Shown here: positions 1-11,167 of the stretch, piece by piece
Numbering within the stretch: the stretch's first letter is position 1
Layout of the letters: each line of letters begins with the position of its first letter
DNA from: Albula goreensis
Taxonomy: Eukaryota; Chordata; Actinopteri; Albuliformes; Albulidae
DNA length: 64,000 bases
Reading direction: 5' to 3'
Assembly (NCBI GenBank): GCA_022829145.1
Contig: CM040746.1
Location: 16,989,290-17,053,289 of the forward strand
Notes under the pieces: model-generated
The model's input: only the letters and a program-made list of their open reading frames with translations
What the model was told of the DNA's origin: nothing
Database searches by the model: none
Position numbers and translations under genes: made by a program

Positions 1-2605
1 AATTCACAAACCCTTGTTGTTCCACTTCCTATAATTTGAGAAAAGCTCACCAAGAACAAGGACCTAGTCTTTACATACTTAAAACATCATAGTGTTTATG
101 TAATATTTACACTCTTTTCTTTTGTCAATTAACCTATCACAGGTGACTTACAGTTTTAGCTCAGATAAGAGATGAGCAGATGTTACTACTGAAGTTGAGG
201 TGAAGCTTGTGAGCACGGTGCAATGGCAGTCCTCCATTCAGGATTTGAACCTGTAGCTGTTTCAGACAGCATGAATGAACCCATCATCATGCATCTCTCT
301 AGGTAATCCTCAGCTCACCTTGAAAGATCTCACCAAACTTCTCTCCATTCAGAACTGATGTATGGATTTTTTCTCATTTATTGTCTTTGTGAAATAGTTT
401 AAAGGTCATGTGCCTGAGTTTAGAATGTCGAACAGATTTCTGTGGCATGGAGTAGCCGGATTAATGCCTAAAGTATGCCGCCCTGAAGGAAATACCAGCT
501 TGTTACAGAACCATTTCCCCAACTTCAGCGACTGCCAAGCTGAGTGGCATTTCGCCCAACAGTACATTATTCATTTGCCTAGAATATGTTCTTATTCAGG
601 GCAAATATGTTGCTGACATTTTAAGTGTTATTCATATCTATCCTGTGCTAGTTTTTTTGTTCACTTGGGCAATTGAGGTTGAGCCCTTGCCCAACTATTC
701 TGAACCTGACACCTTTCCCGCATAAGTCCGCAAAGCTTCCAAAAAATTCCAATTTAATTGTTTGTTGCTGACCCACGAAAAAGCAAATCCATAATGTGGA
801 AAGCCACGATGTAAGAGGGTCACCTGTATTTTGACATGCATTTATAGACTATGTATAACTAAGTATCATGTTACAGTCATGTTACAGTGAATACCTATAT
901 TAAAACACAACTCTTGATTAAATCAAAGAAAAATATTAATAGGTTTTCTATTTCTGCCAATAGGGTCTTCCATGTATATACTAGGAACATAAAACTATGT
1001 GTACTTTATTTATTTGAATCTTCTTGTTCAGCTTCGAATATGTGCACTGGAAGGGAATGTAATACATATTCAACAAATTCAAATTGTCACAAAACTACTG
1101 TATACTCTATTTTGTATGAGAAAGAAGAAAGTCAAATTAATCCATCTTTTTTATTACAGACCTTAGATGTGCAGTTCCTGAAGATTCTGTGGACAGAAGT
1201 GGTGGCTGGTTCAGGCAGCTGAAATAGTCATCTTTAACTTCACAAATTAATTGAACTCTGCTGACCTTACCTTCTTCTGTGAAAGTTTTTACACTGTCTG
1301 GAAGTAAAGATTTTTCTTCTTTCTCATCTTCTTCTTAATTGCATTTAGTAGCACTGTCTTACTTAATTAAGCTTAATTCATATTTAATTGATTGTGCTAT
1401 TTCCTAAAACAATTAACAATTACTCAATTGAACAATGTTTTAAGCATAACCGATTAATTTTAATGGTAATTTATTTAAGGAAAACACCAAAACTAAAATA
1501 CCTTTACTTTTATTTTCAGTAGAAGAAACTCCAGCTGCTCATTTCCTCCAGAGACTGGGGCATTCTTTTAGATAGACACCATTTCTATGGCCTTTATGCA
1601 ACCCTCTTGCTTCCTAGTAAAATCAAGATTGACAGGGGAAAACATTAGGTGCCATACATGCTATGCTACACAGGCAGGCTTTGCTTCAAGTTGCCACGTC
1701 TGTAACTTAGAGAGTACATGGAAGGCACTGATTTTTCACACCCCAGCCAAGCCAGACTGCACAAGCATTTTTGAGGGGACAGAAAAATAGAAATTTGACA
1801 AGAAGACCGTGTCCACACACATTAGCATCATGCTGACAATTTTAAATAGCCTGCGGTTTGAATTAACATGAAATAAAGGAACCAAAAAAAGTGGCTCCTT
1901 GGTGAAAGGGAGCCAGGAGGCTACGGCCCTGTAGAATTAGTGTGGGGAGAATCTGTGCAGGCCCTGTGACCTTCATTAGCCACTGTCAGCTGGCTGTGTC
2001 AAGCTGAACAAAGCTGGGAGCCTGATAGTGGCCCAGTGCCTGCAGGAGGAGGAAGAAGACAAATTACCCCCACAAAGAGATAAGGCCGTTATTAGAATTC
2101 TCTGGAACTTCAGCAAATGAGGAAAGAGGACCCTATTAAAAATAGACCTGACAAGAACAAAATGGCTATTTCGTACAGCGTTGAAATAATAGTGTGACAC
2201 TCTGCTTCTCTCGATTGAATTTAGAAGCATGTCAACATGAGTACTGTCCCTTTCTAAGGTACACGGGGTCCTGAATGAGGTATTCTCATCTTATCAGAAG
2301 TGGGAGGATGTTTTAAAGTAAAACAGTAGATCCTAATAACAGAGGGATCCGACTGGATGTGATATATGAGTGAGAAAATTACATGATCTGGATCAAAGGT
2401 TTGTTTTTGGTTGTTTTTTTTTATTTTCCTTGATAAAATTCTCAGATACCTGGGTTTAATCCGCACTAAATCCTACAGCTTACAGCAGCCAGATAGTGAG
2501 GCAGCCTATGGCATGGTGTGATCCAGGTTCCGTAAGGATGACTTCAAAATGTACACATTTTGGAGGATATTGTGGGGGAAAACACAAATCTTCAGAGCTC
2601 CCCCT

Positions 2606-2607
<2 letters not shown>
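1..2607. other. AT-rich intergenic sequence
   Basis: No coding exon is recognised; open frames here are short and lack codon bias or family resemblance. Two details are visible. At 234-256 the minus strand reads like a tRNA T-arm (B-box-like GGTTCAAATCC), but there is no convincing A-box or cloverleaf, so it is at most a tRNA or SINE crumb. Around 1340-1450 the DNA is very AT-rich with repeated TTAATT motifs. Confidence 0.5.
1855..2230. promoter_or_regulatory. Candidate non-coding regulatory block (weak)
   Basis: This stretch is less AT-rich than its flanks and is not a recognisable repeat. It contains a MEF2-type site (TTAAAAATAG, 2136-2145), a CAGCTG E-box near 1987 and a short hairpin near 1890-1912 (TGGCTCC paired with GGAGCCA). 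These motifs are common enough to occur by chance. Calling it regulatory is inference; cross-species alignment would decide. Confidence 0.18.

Positions 2608-2637
<30 letters not shown>
2608..2637. repeat. (CA)n microsatellite
   Basis: An uninterrupted CA dinucleotide run of about 15 units follows a C-rich stretch and ends in AAACACTA. Confidence 0.95.
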
Positions 2638-2641
<4 letters not shown>

Positions 2642-3690
2642 CTACTAGCAGCAGAGGTTTGCAAAAAATGAAAAATCCCTCATTAAATCGGCGGATTGCC
2701 CTCTGGCAGAGTGAGAGCTATGTGAGAGACGAGACGTGGAGCAGATGCTGGCGCGTCCTGCGATCAGGCCGGCAGAGCTGGGATTCAGTCCCCGCTCCTT
2801 ACGTGACACGCTCACAGACCCCATGATGGATCTGCTCTGACTCGGGTGGCCGTAGGAGAGAGAGGAACTGAGAGAGAGCAAGAGAACGTCACTTGTCCAG
2901 TAAAGAAACTGAACTTGCTTAGCTGGATTTAATGTTTTATTGCGCCGCTTTTTATTCTGATTAAGTTTTTAAACACTCCCCTGAGTGAATTTGAAATCTT
3001 GGCTCCTGCTTTCTCCCTTCGGTAAAACCATATTTACAAAGTCAGGACACCTTATTCCAACAGAACACATATTAACACAACTCATCTTGTAGGCCCCATG
3101 TTCACAGTATTAGGAATTGTTCATTTACTGTCAGTGAAATTGAGTTTCTCTTCTTGGTCACATGACTGTTTGTGCTAAACATTTTCTGTGTATTTTGAAA
3201 GATCATGTCTAGCTCAACAGTGGAAATTAGCATACAATAAAAGGTAGCACAACAAATAGGTGTTCTTTTCTGTCGAGATGGACGATGATAATGGGTTGTG
3301 GAAAAAATGTTTGCTTAGATCTCGGGACAAAGAAAGGATGAATAGTTTGCATCTGAAGCACAGTCTCTTTAAGTTTGGGTTGTCCTTGATATTATATACT
3401 GAAGTGATGCGTAGATATCTTGGAATAACAATGAGAGCTCAATACTCAAGCAACATGGCTGACATGGCATTGAATGGTAGCTGTTATCAGTGTTCATGTG
3501 TGGAATGGAGTGTGTGTGCAATATTGTCTTGCATTATTTTCTCATTGAATTGGTGCTGTATATAATAATTTAGGAAATATGGAGACCCTTGTGTTAAATT
3601 TGATTAGACTGTTTTTTAGACCAGGTTAGAGAGTATAAAGATGAAAGGGCATACAAGGTGGCTTCAGGCCATTTAAAGGGGGATAGTGGG
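2638..3690. other. Intergenic sequence with a CpG-bearing patch
   Basis: No gene is recognised. From about 2680 to 2860 the sequence is richer in G+C and retains several CpGs (for example GGCGCGTCCTGCG near 2750), unlike the flanks. It could be a conserved non-coding element or the remnant of a GC-rich repeat. The remainder is anonymous AT-rich DNA. Confidence 0.4.
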
Positions 3691-3693
3691 AGC

Positions 3694-3990
3694 TGGGCTG
3701 GACAATAAAATTATATTATTGTTTACCAAATGTAATTTTGATTAAATTATAATATCATCATATTGTGATATTATGACATCCATTTTGCTTCCTGTGGTCA
3801 GCTTAACAAGCTTGAGCCATAAAGCTGTGACATCTTCCTCTCAAAATGAATTATGACACATTTATATGAGCTTAACAATTGAAATTCACTGAATTTCATG
3901 CTGTGTTGGACTCTTGTCATTATTTTGTAAAATGATAATTATCGCTAATTTCCATTTAGAATAACTGAAAGCTCACTTCTGTAATATCAT
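3694..3990. repeat. Probable decayed interspersed repeat
   Basis: The stretch begins with GGCTGGACAATAAAA and ends near ATGATAATTATCGC. Fish genomes carry many copies of a repeat with a 'gggctggacaataa...gataattatcg' flavour, and this looks like a degraded member. No terminal repeats or target duplications can be delimited by eye, so the boundaries are approximate and the family is not named. Confidence 0.3.
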
Positions 3991-5635
3991 GCAGTCATAC
4001 TTGTTGGTATAAAATATTTTGACACCCACCAAAACAGCATACATCTGATTTTGTTTCAGTTTATGATTTTTATTTATACTTCATCAAGTGTATATTTGTT
4101 TGTTTATTGCATAGGTTATTAAACATCAGCCTGGCACCGTTGGCAGGAACAGTGCTGCTCCTCTTGCCAGCTATATTTTGCAATTGTGACAAACAGTGAG
4201 ACTGACAGAATCAGTCTTGAGTTGAATTTCATTGTCTTTCAAAACCAAATCCTTGAATTAATTCCCTTAGTGAATGTCTTAGAAGATGTATGTGCTGTTT
4301 CTAGGAGGATAAATTGATGGAAAAGCTTGATATTGTAAGGCAAGTCAAACCCTGTTAGGTGTGAACAGCAATGAGTTACATTTTAAGCTTCACATTTCCA
4401 AATACAATCATAAAATGATACCTTATCATTTATTCCAGTCTCTCTATTGTTCCATTTTGTCCTTACCTCATATTACAATAGAAAACATATCATTCCTTGT
4501 AGTTGTTTTAATTTTCTATCACATATTTATAAAGATGGATATTTACTAATGCATTATGGGTTTAGTTCCCTCCTGCAAAAAACATTTTCAATTTTCCTCT
4601 TGTGTTTTTTTGTGTTGCTACTTTTATGTCACAAAAAGAATTGTGAACAGTTCCCTTAAAATTGTACTCATGTATTTATTTTTAAAATGACAAGCTCCCT
4701 TTGGAATAAAAAACAAACATGTAAAGCATAACTGCAGAATGAAAATTAGTCAACACGACCAAAGATGTAACCATGACTGAAAACAATGATTTCAGGGCTT
4801 TAAAATTGGGTCAGTGCATCTCTGCAGAATCTCCCAAATGGTACATTTCCAACCATGTGACTTATAAGGAAAACCGTAAAATCATTCCATATGCAAAAAC
4901 AGCTGTCACTGCAGCCATTGTAAAAGAGTGCACTGCAAAGCACAATTGCAGATGCTTCTTCTTCATGTGCATCCCCATAATCCCACAGAGCGTGTGCATT
5001 AGCATTATTAATTTGAAAGTCACATGTTCTGTGACACATTGAGGAATTTCCCATTAAATAATGATGTGCCAGGTGCTTGCTCAGCTAAAAAATATCTTGA
5101 TGTGGGGATGCCTTTTTCCATGGCATTCTGTCGAGTCATAATCTGTCATGGCACTGATACACGCATTAACGCACCTTTTTCTTTTAATGACAGAATTCTT
5201 TCTCCAAACGCTCACATCATTCAGTTCAAAATATTCATCTCCATTATTTGAAACAGGTATACAATGACATGTACAGCTGTGCTACCAGACTTTTCATTTC
5301 ATACTGTCGCTGTGACTGCATCTGCATAATTAAAGCCAGCCTTACAAAAGGAACACGATTTAAGTGTATACTTAAATATTTATTAACTTTTGCGCTATGT
5401 AGTGTTAAATAGTAGTGTAGAATGAAAACATTAAATATTTAAATTTATGACTGCACTCTAATTGCACAATTGGTTTTCTTCTGTCAAATCAAGTTATTTC
5501 ACCATTTAGTAAAGGTATGAATGTGTTTGAAATCCCCACCAAATCTGTCTTTCAGCACAAAAGGCAGGTGTAGCTCCTTCAGAAAGCAATAGAGTGTGTG
5601 TGCCACAGTCTACTCTCTGTTCCTGTGAACAGCTC
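3991..5635. other. AT-rich intergenic sequence
   Basis: No gene, RNA or named repeat is recognised. The open frames (up to about 89 codons) are in both strands, overlap each other and show no codon bias or domain resemblance. Confidence 0.5.
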
Positions 5636-5639
5636 CTCT

Positions 5640-5905
5640 GTTAAGTCTCAGACGGCTTTGGGTCTTAACGGACAGCTCCCAGTCTGATTCTGTTTCAGTC
5701 GGATTCTGTTTCATCACCCCGATTAGCTGATGAGACATCAAAAAACAAAAGAACTGCAACACATAGTGAAACATTTTGACAACCTGATAACGCTCCTCAC
5801 AACCCCTGCTAAGAATCAGTGGGCAGAGGCACGATTGGGGATTGGAGTTAAAAAATCGATTTTTTTTAACAATGTGAATCCCTGATTTGAATCGATAAGA
5901 GCTCA
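5640..5905. repeat. Probable decayed repeat with ATCGAT palindrome
   Basis: Near 5850 there is AAAAAATCGATTTTTTTT, a near-perfect palindrome, followed about 35 bp later by ATCGAT again. The upstream part has a 14-bp near-direct repeat (CTGATTCTGTTTCA, then CGGATTCTGTTTCA, about 5685-5715). Sequences of this flavour recur in fish genomes as short non-autonomous elements. Ends are not resolved. Confidence 0.3.
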
Positions 5906-5909
5906 CACA

Positions 5910-6150
5910 TACGATGTTCTGTTCGCCCTAAAGTGGAGGGAAGAGAATGTCGATGGGGACGGCACCGAAGCGAGCTCCGAAGGCTTTCCCGCTGGTGCAT
6001 GTGTCTGGGCGCTGACGTAGAGGAACTTCTCACACAGATGGCACCGCCACCCTTCGTCCATCTGTCCGAGGCTGGTTACCCGCGTGAACCAACACTCTCA
6101 CACTCCCCAGGATGTGGGTGTGTTTCGCTCCTGCACATGGAGACTCTCAC
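5910..6150. other. CpG-rich patch, origin unclear
   Basis: About 15 CpG dinucleotides lie within roughly 220 bp, in an otherwise CpG-poor, AT-rich neighbourhood. On the minus strand around 6030-6050 one frame reads CHLCEKF, which resembles the start of a C2H2 zinc finger, but the spacing to the next histidine is wrong and the frame breaks. It may be a decayed gene fragment, a young GC-rich repeat or an unmethylated element. No function is assigned. Confidence 0.3.
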
Positions 6151-7959
6151 AGCAAGTAGACACAAGGTTAAAATGAGAGCTCACCCTACATTTATCCACA
6201 GACAGCTCTTATAATGTGGCACGCTTCATTAGGCAGTTTCATCCGATATGATTGTGACCAGTTATTACGGTATGCTTTTTTTCAATTTATTTACAGAGGG
6301 GGTTTAAATGAACAGCTCATTCACAACTGGAATATTTTGTAATGAATGGCAATACACATATATATTTCCTGTCATTCAGTGTTTGTGTCTGATGATTCAG
6401 AATAAAAGGTCATTGCTCATTACATCCTGTTTCCATGTCATGCACTTTCATCTCATGTCTTTTACATAGGCCCCTGTATTCAATCATAACTTTCAGTTTG
6501 AAGTTGAAGTGCTATTCAATCAAAACTTGGTCCATCTGCCACTGTATTACATCATGGTAACCCTTAGATTTAATTGCTGGAAAGAAGGATCTACTTTTGT
6601 TTTTATATAAAAATAGATTAATATGCAAAGGCTTTTATTAAATATTGCTTCCTCTTCTGATAACTTGCTTTGGTATTTTGGATTATATGCGGGAGTGTTA
6701 TGCACTGGTGCCTTAAAATGTACTGCTTATGGCCTTTTACGTGCTTCATAACTAGAATGCTTTCCAAATCACAATGGGTCATGAAATGATTTCCTGGTCT
6801 TGTGCCATATTAAGTGGTCTGGCCTAAGAATGGGAATAGGTATTTATGTGTCATTGGTCTCCTGTCGCTCTGTTCAGAGGGTTATTTTATTGACACATTT
6901 ATGACATTTCTCACTCTAGAGGCATAAAAAACATAATCGATTCGACCAAGTAAATAAAATTGAGTCAATAGTCAGCTTCCGTGTGTGTGGATAGGTGGTC
7001 TTTGGTTCTTGCACACTTATTCTGAAATTGACATTATGAGCAGCAGACAGCATTTATTAATCACGTCTCCCCTAGCAACGGAGGGACAGGGGTGAGAGAA
7101 AGAAGGAAGTGGTGTTGAGGGTGGAGGGGTTTTGATCACCATGTCTTATATATTGGTGTGCAGGTATAGGGTGTGCAGGGCATGGGCAGAATGCAGATCG
7201 GGGCATGGAGTGCTTCCACAGCAGGACTGATTTGGCTCCCTATGAGTCACCATCCTGTCTGAAATGACTGATGTGACTTGTCAAGGCAGTGTAGTCATTC
7301 TTCTCCCTACTGTTGCAAGATGGATCCACCAGTAAATGGACAAAGAATGGCTCCATAGACTATACTGTCATATATCTCTTTCTTAAGATGCACAGGAAGC
7401 CATACACACTCAAATTACAGTTATGTTAAATCTGTTAGGCTTTGCTTGGATAAAAATTGCATAAAAATCAACCCATGTTTGTAATAAACATTTGAATCTC
7501 TCTAAAATGAATATTTGATGCCACTTCAGACCTATATCTTTTCTGACAAATCTTTTGAAGTGGTATGATTAGAAGAAAGAAACTTTCAGAAAAAGTACAC
7601 AAAGTACTTCAAGTAATGTTTTAATCATTAATTTGAAGAAAAAAAAACACAACAATAAAAATCAATTAAATTTGCTCTGAGACACTGCTCCCTGTTGATT
7701 TTTATCATGCAAAAATATTTTTTTTATATTGATATATCATGGTAGAGAGTTTGTAACTTTGAAAAAAAGTGAAAATACACCAGTTTAAAGTTTTCTAATC
7801 CTTCATTGGCTGGTGTCACTACTTTCATTGCTGTTATGTAAATGCAATACTCCACCTCCACAGTGGTTAAATCCTTTTTGTAAGCTAACCAATACATTAT
7901 AGGCCTTTGGGAGATAGGATGACTTGACAACTCAACGTGCATAAGACAGGGAAATGATT
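6151..7959. other. AT-rich intergenic sequence with an X-box-like half site
   Basis: No gene is recognised. At 7069-7080 the sequence CCCTAGCAACGG contains the CCTAGCAAC half site typical of RFX-factor X-boxes. It lies in a short block (about 6960-7090) that looks less degenerate than its surroundings. The rest, including poly-A and poly-T runs near 7640 and 7720, is unremarkable. Confidence 0.4.
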
Positions 7960-8040
7960 GCTGTGAGCAAGGTTCAAACATACACTGGGAAACCCCACTG
8001 GATTCCAAGTCCAACGCCCCAACCACTCGGCCATCACAGC
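7960..8040 (-). tRNA. tRNA-Ser-like gene or pseudogene with UGG anticodon
   Basis: On the minus strand the 81 nt fold into a type II cloverleaf. The acceptor stem is a perfect 7 bp (GCTGTGA with TCACAGC). An A-box (TGGCCGAGTGG) is intact. The anticodon arm pairs TTGGA with TCCAG around the loop CTTGGAA, and a long variable arm (TGGGGTTTCCCA) is the hallmark of tRNA-Ser or tRNA-Leu. The body resembles vertebrate tRNA-Ser(UGA), but the anticodon position reads TGG instead of TGA, which would pair with proline CCA codons. Against function: the T-stem has a mismatch, the B-box is degenerate (TGTTTGAACCT) and the base at the discriminator position would be A rather than G. A tRNA-derived retroposed copy is the likeliest origin. 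No SINE body is evident downstream. Confidence 0.6.
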
Positions 8041-8720
8041 AACACACATCGGGGTACCAATAATCAAAAGGCAAAAATGTCTATGCTCTGTTTGATTTCA
8101 GTCTGGCTTTTATTTATGTAGAACACTTTGTCATCTTACTGTAGGTTTTCAGTCATAATAAAACATCACACATGAACACATTGTTTGTGGAGAGGGGAAT
8201 ATGTTTGATTTGTCAAACAAGTCAGCGATCGACAGTGGAGTTTAGCCCACCCTAATGCTGTTTATGAAACCTAATTTTATCCATCATTAGGTCCCATACA
8301 TTCACAGCACACAATCGTGGTCATTTAAACATGAAACCACTTCAATACAGCCACATGGCAGTGTCACCTAGCCAGGAGAAAGGCTGTGTAGCTAGCTGCA
8401 TTGCTATGACTACTGAACCTGTTATGTGTTTAAGTTGCTTTACCATCAAACATGAAAACTAAAAAACTAAATAAAAATGAGAAACAGAGAGTTTCACTCC
8501 ATTGAGCAAGGTAATAGGTAGATGAAATTGAAACTGCTTGCAATTTTGCTTGTGCTTTCTTTGACATTTAAAAAAAATGAATATTTTTTTTTTCTTGTCA
8601 GACATTTGTGTGGCCTCAATGTATGATTACCTTTACGATTTTTTTTTTTTTGCCTTCTACAGAAACACAATTTTAATCAATTTCAATCAAATGGCAGCAA
8701 AACCCTGAAAACACTGAATG
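8041..8720. other. AT-rich intergenic sequence
   Basis: No gene or recognisable repeat. Poly-T runs occur near 8585 and 8640. Confidence 0.45.
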
Positions 8721-8723
8721 AAA

Positions 8724-8806
8724 CAGTATTTTGGAATACTGTATTCCAACATCTAATGCCATTTGGTTTGGTATTAAAAATAAGGATACTGGTTATTTGC
8801 CAGTAT
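8724..8806. repeat. Pair of perfect hairpins sharing CAGTAT arms
   Basis: At 8724-8741 CAGTATT and AATACTG form a perfect 7-bp stem around TTGG. At 8786-8806 ATACTGG and CCAGTAT form a second 7-bp stem around TTATTTG. Another CAGTATT follows at about 8809. The clustering of one short inverted motif suggests the end of a small DNA transposon or MITE, but no outer termini are seen. Confidence 0.5.
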
Positions 8807-8829
8807 TTTCAGTATTCAACAATGGCAAA

Positions 8830-10261
8830 ATGTTATTGCAGGGTACTGTTATTACACTTCATGTCTGTGTATTTTTCTTGAAGAAGAAAAGTGTCAAAAA
8901 AGCTGAGAGAATCCACCAATGTACCAAAATCAGAGAGGCAATCTATCCCTAGATTGAAAAGTCGGTATCTGTCATTGTAAACTTTCCCTGGAGTTTATAT
9001 TATTCCAGAAACATTTTGTTCAGCTGAAAAGAGGATTAATGAATATGATTTATAGATCTCATTTTCCATGTAATTTTTAAAGCTTCTTTCATGTCTTGTC
9101 GAGTTGTCAAATTCTTTTTTAAAATGAAAAAGAACAACAGACAGTGGTTCTGTTTTAATCAGTCTGTAAGTTCACCAGCTTTACTTGATGCTTGTTGTCA
9201 TGTTGATTTCATTAAAAGATGCACCACTGTGACATATACTTTTATGTGTTGTAATGAAAACATAATAGCATGAGAATGATGCATTAGCAAACACTGGAAA
9301 CTGAACTCAGGCACTCACGTCATCATCATATTTGACATCAGTTACTTGATTATAACAGCACACATGTAATTCCTCAATTTTATATTGACCCTAAAACAAT
9401 ATTTTGTTAAAACATCCCAGCTCCCTGTCTCCCATTTCCTCCAATGCATTTAAAATGTATCCCACATATTTTTCAGTGTTCATTTTCTTTCGGGGGTATA
9501 TCCTCCATCCTGGCAATCCAGTTGTTTATTATATCTTCAGGATATTTCAAGGGTATAGATTTTGCATCTATGTTTAGATCCTGGAGCATTCTTTCATGTT
9601 CTGAGTTTCAATGAGATGAACACCTTGGGAGTTGGTGGTTCATAGCTTTGAAAGTCACAACTCTAAAGATGACATCAAAATACAATTTAAAGGTTGTGAA
9701 TCAAAATTATATTTTGATTTGATGCTGGCCCTTTTTGTCTGAGCTGTGAATTGATATAGCATAATTAAAATGTTTTTATCTGTCTGCCTGTGTTTCCTAT
9801 ATCTGAGGTTCTATTGTACATAACTTGCACTGTGACATGTCACTACATCTCGGTGACATGTAACTACAATGTTGTCTGGCCAGCTGTATCCCTCTTGAGC
9901 TCTGTGACAGATATTCATAAATATGTTTTTTTTTCTTTATTAATGTATAAAATGCTTTCTTTTAATACTTTTAAATACAAATACTTTTACATTTTATGAA
10001 TGTAAATAGAGAAAAAAAGCCTTGCTATGCTACTCCTGGTATCCTCTCCTGGGACTCTGGGGCAATGCTGAATCATTGGGCAGTTGGCCTATGGCAAGTC
10101 TGGGAGGAGGTTCTGTTCCCCATTTCTGTATGGCAAAGATCCTGCCAGTCCTTCCTGCAACCCTTTCCCTCAGGGTGCAGAGTGAGATGGACAGCAGGAG
10201 AACACAGCTGGCCGCCACGGGCTGTGGAATTTACTTTGCCCAACAGCTGAGGTGTGAACCA
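8830..10261. other. AT-rich intergenic sequence
   Basis: No gene is recognised. From about 10030 to 10255 the sequence is richer in G+C and lacks repeat character, so it could be a conserved non-coding block. The overlapping frames in this part run on both strands and the plus frame is extended by the GA repeat, so they are not taken as coding. Confidence 0.4.
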
Positions 10262-10262
10262 C

Positions 10263-10263
10263 A

Positions 10264-10300
<37 letters not shown>
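10263..10300. repeat. (GA)n microsatellite
   Basis: A GA dinucleotide run of about 18 units, with one GT interruption near its 5' end. Confidence 0.95.
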
Positions 10301-10301
<1 letters not shown>

Positions 10302-10302
<1 letters not shown>

Positions 10303-11060
10303 CAGTAAAGTTCACTTTTCTACAGATATAGGTTTTGGAGATAAGATGCAAGATCCTCAGATCTTAGGTCAAAATTAGTTTCATTATGAAATTCCACACA
10401 CAGTGCTAAAACACAACACCATTTGTAACATTTTCTGAATCCTAAAATGATAAATGAAATAGGATGTAAATGACCTGGAAAATTACATTTTGTTAATCCA
10501 AACCATTTACCATCAGGGTATTGATCCTTGCTCTTCTGTCTGACTATTTTGTAGAAAACCTACGAATAAAACTGAGCACTCTACAACAGGAGGATTGAGT
10601 ATAATACACATTTATGATTTATTTCAAAGCAGTCAGATGGTGATGCATCTCCCATATTTCAGGAAGACAACTGTAATTATTAAGAGAAATGGGGAGCTAA
10701 TCAAAGGTGGAACTTGAAGAAAAAAACTGGCACCATGGGAGAAAAAACTTTGAGAAAACAGTATGCTGGAAATGTCTGACATTTGGCTTCTACTGGCACA
10801 TCTGAATTCCTCATGGGCAAGGGTATAGAACCTGAAAAACAAAGTATCAGTATGACAGCAAAAGAGACACCCAGCAGTGCAGACTGCATTACACTGCTCA
10901 GTGTCACTCCTCCCCTCGGCCCCCCACCACCCATTAGATTCTTCATTGAACTAGTGGCATGCAATTAAGTGGAACCTCCACTACTAGACAACTGCCAACT
11001 TCCAACTGTCAACTGTCTTTGAGTAATGTAGAGTTCATACTGCAAACCAGGGGGTACTTA
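10302..11060. other. Intergenic sequence, nothing recognised
   Basis: AT-rich sequence with small overlapping open frames on both strands and no recognisable domain, repeat or RNA. Confidence 0.45.
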
Positions 11061-11167
11061 GTTTTATTTTTATTTATTTATTTATTTATTTATTTATGTA
11101 TGTATGTATGTATGTATGTATTTATTTATTTATTTTTTTATTTTTTTTTATTTTTTTTTTTTTTTTT
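11061..11167. repeat. Compound (TTTA)n-(TATG)n-(TTTA)n and poly-T microsatellite
   Basis: TTTA tetranucleotides run to about 11096, change to TATG/TGTA units until about 11120, return to TTTA, then degrade into T-rich sequence ending at 11167. The step from TTTA to TGTA by one substitution, then back, suggests spread of a variant unit inside an older array. Confidence 0.92.

Noticed and set aside
234-256. B-box-like sequence as a tRNA gene (minus)
   Set aside because: Only a T-arm is present; no A-box, acceptor stem or anticodon arm can be built around it.
7724-8074. Minus-strand open frame of 116 codons
   Set aside because: It runs through the tRNA-like element in a frame unrelated to any protein.
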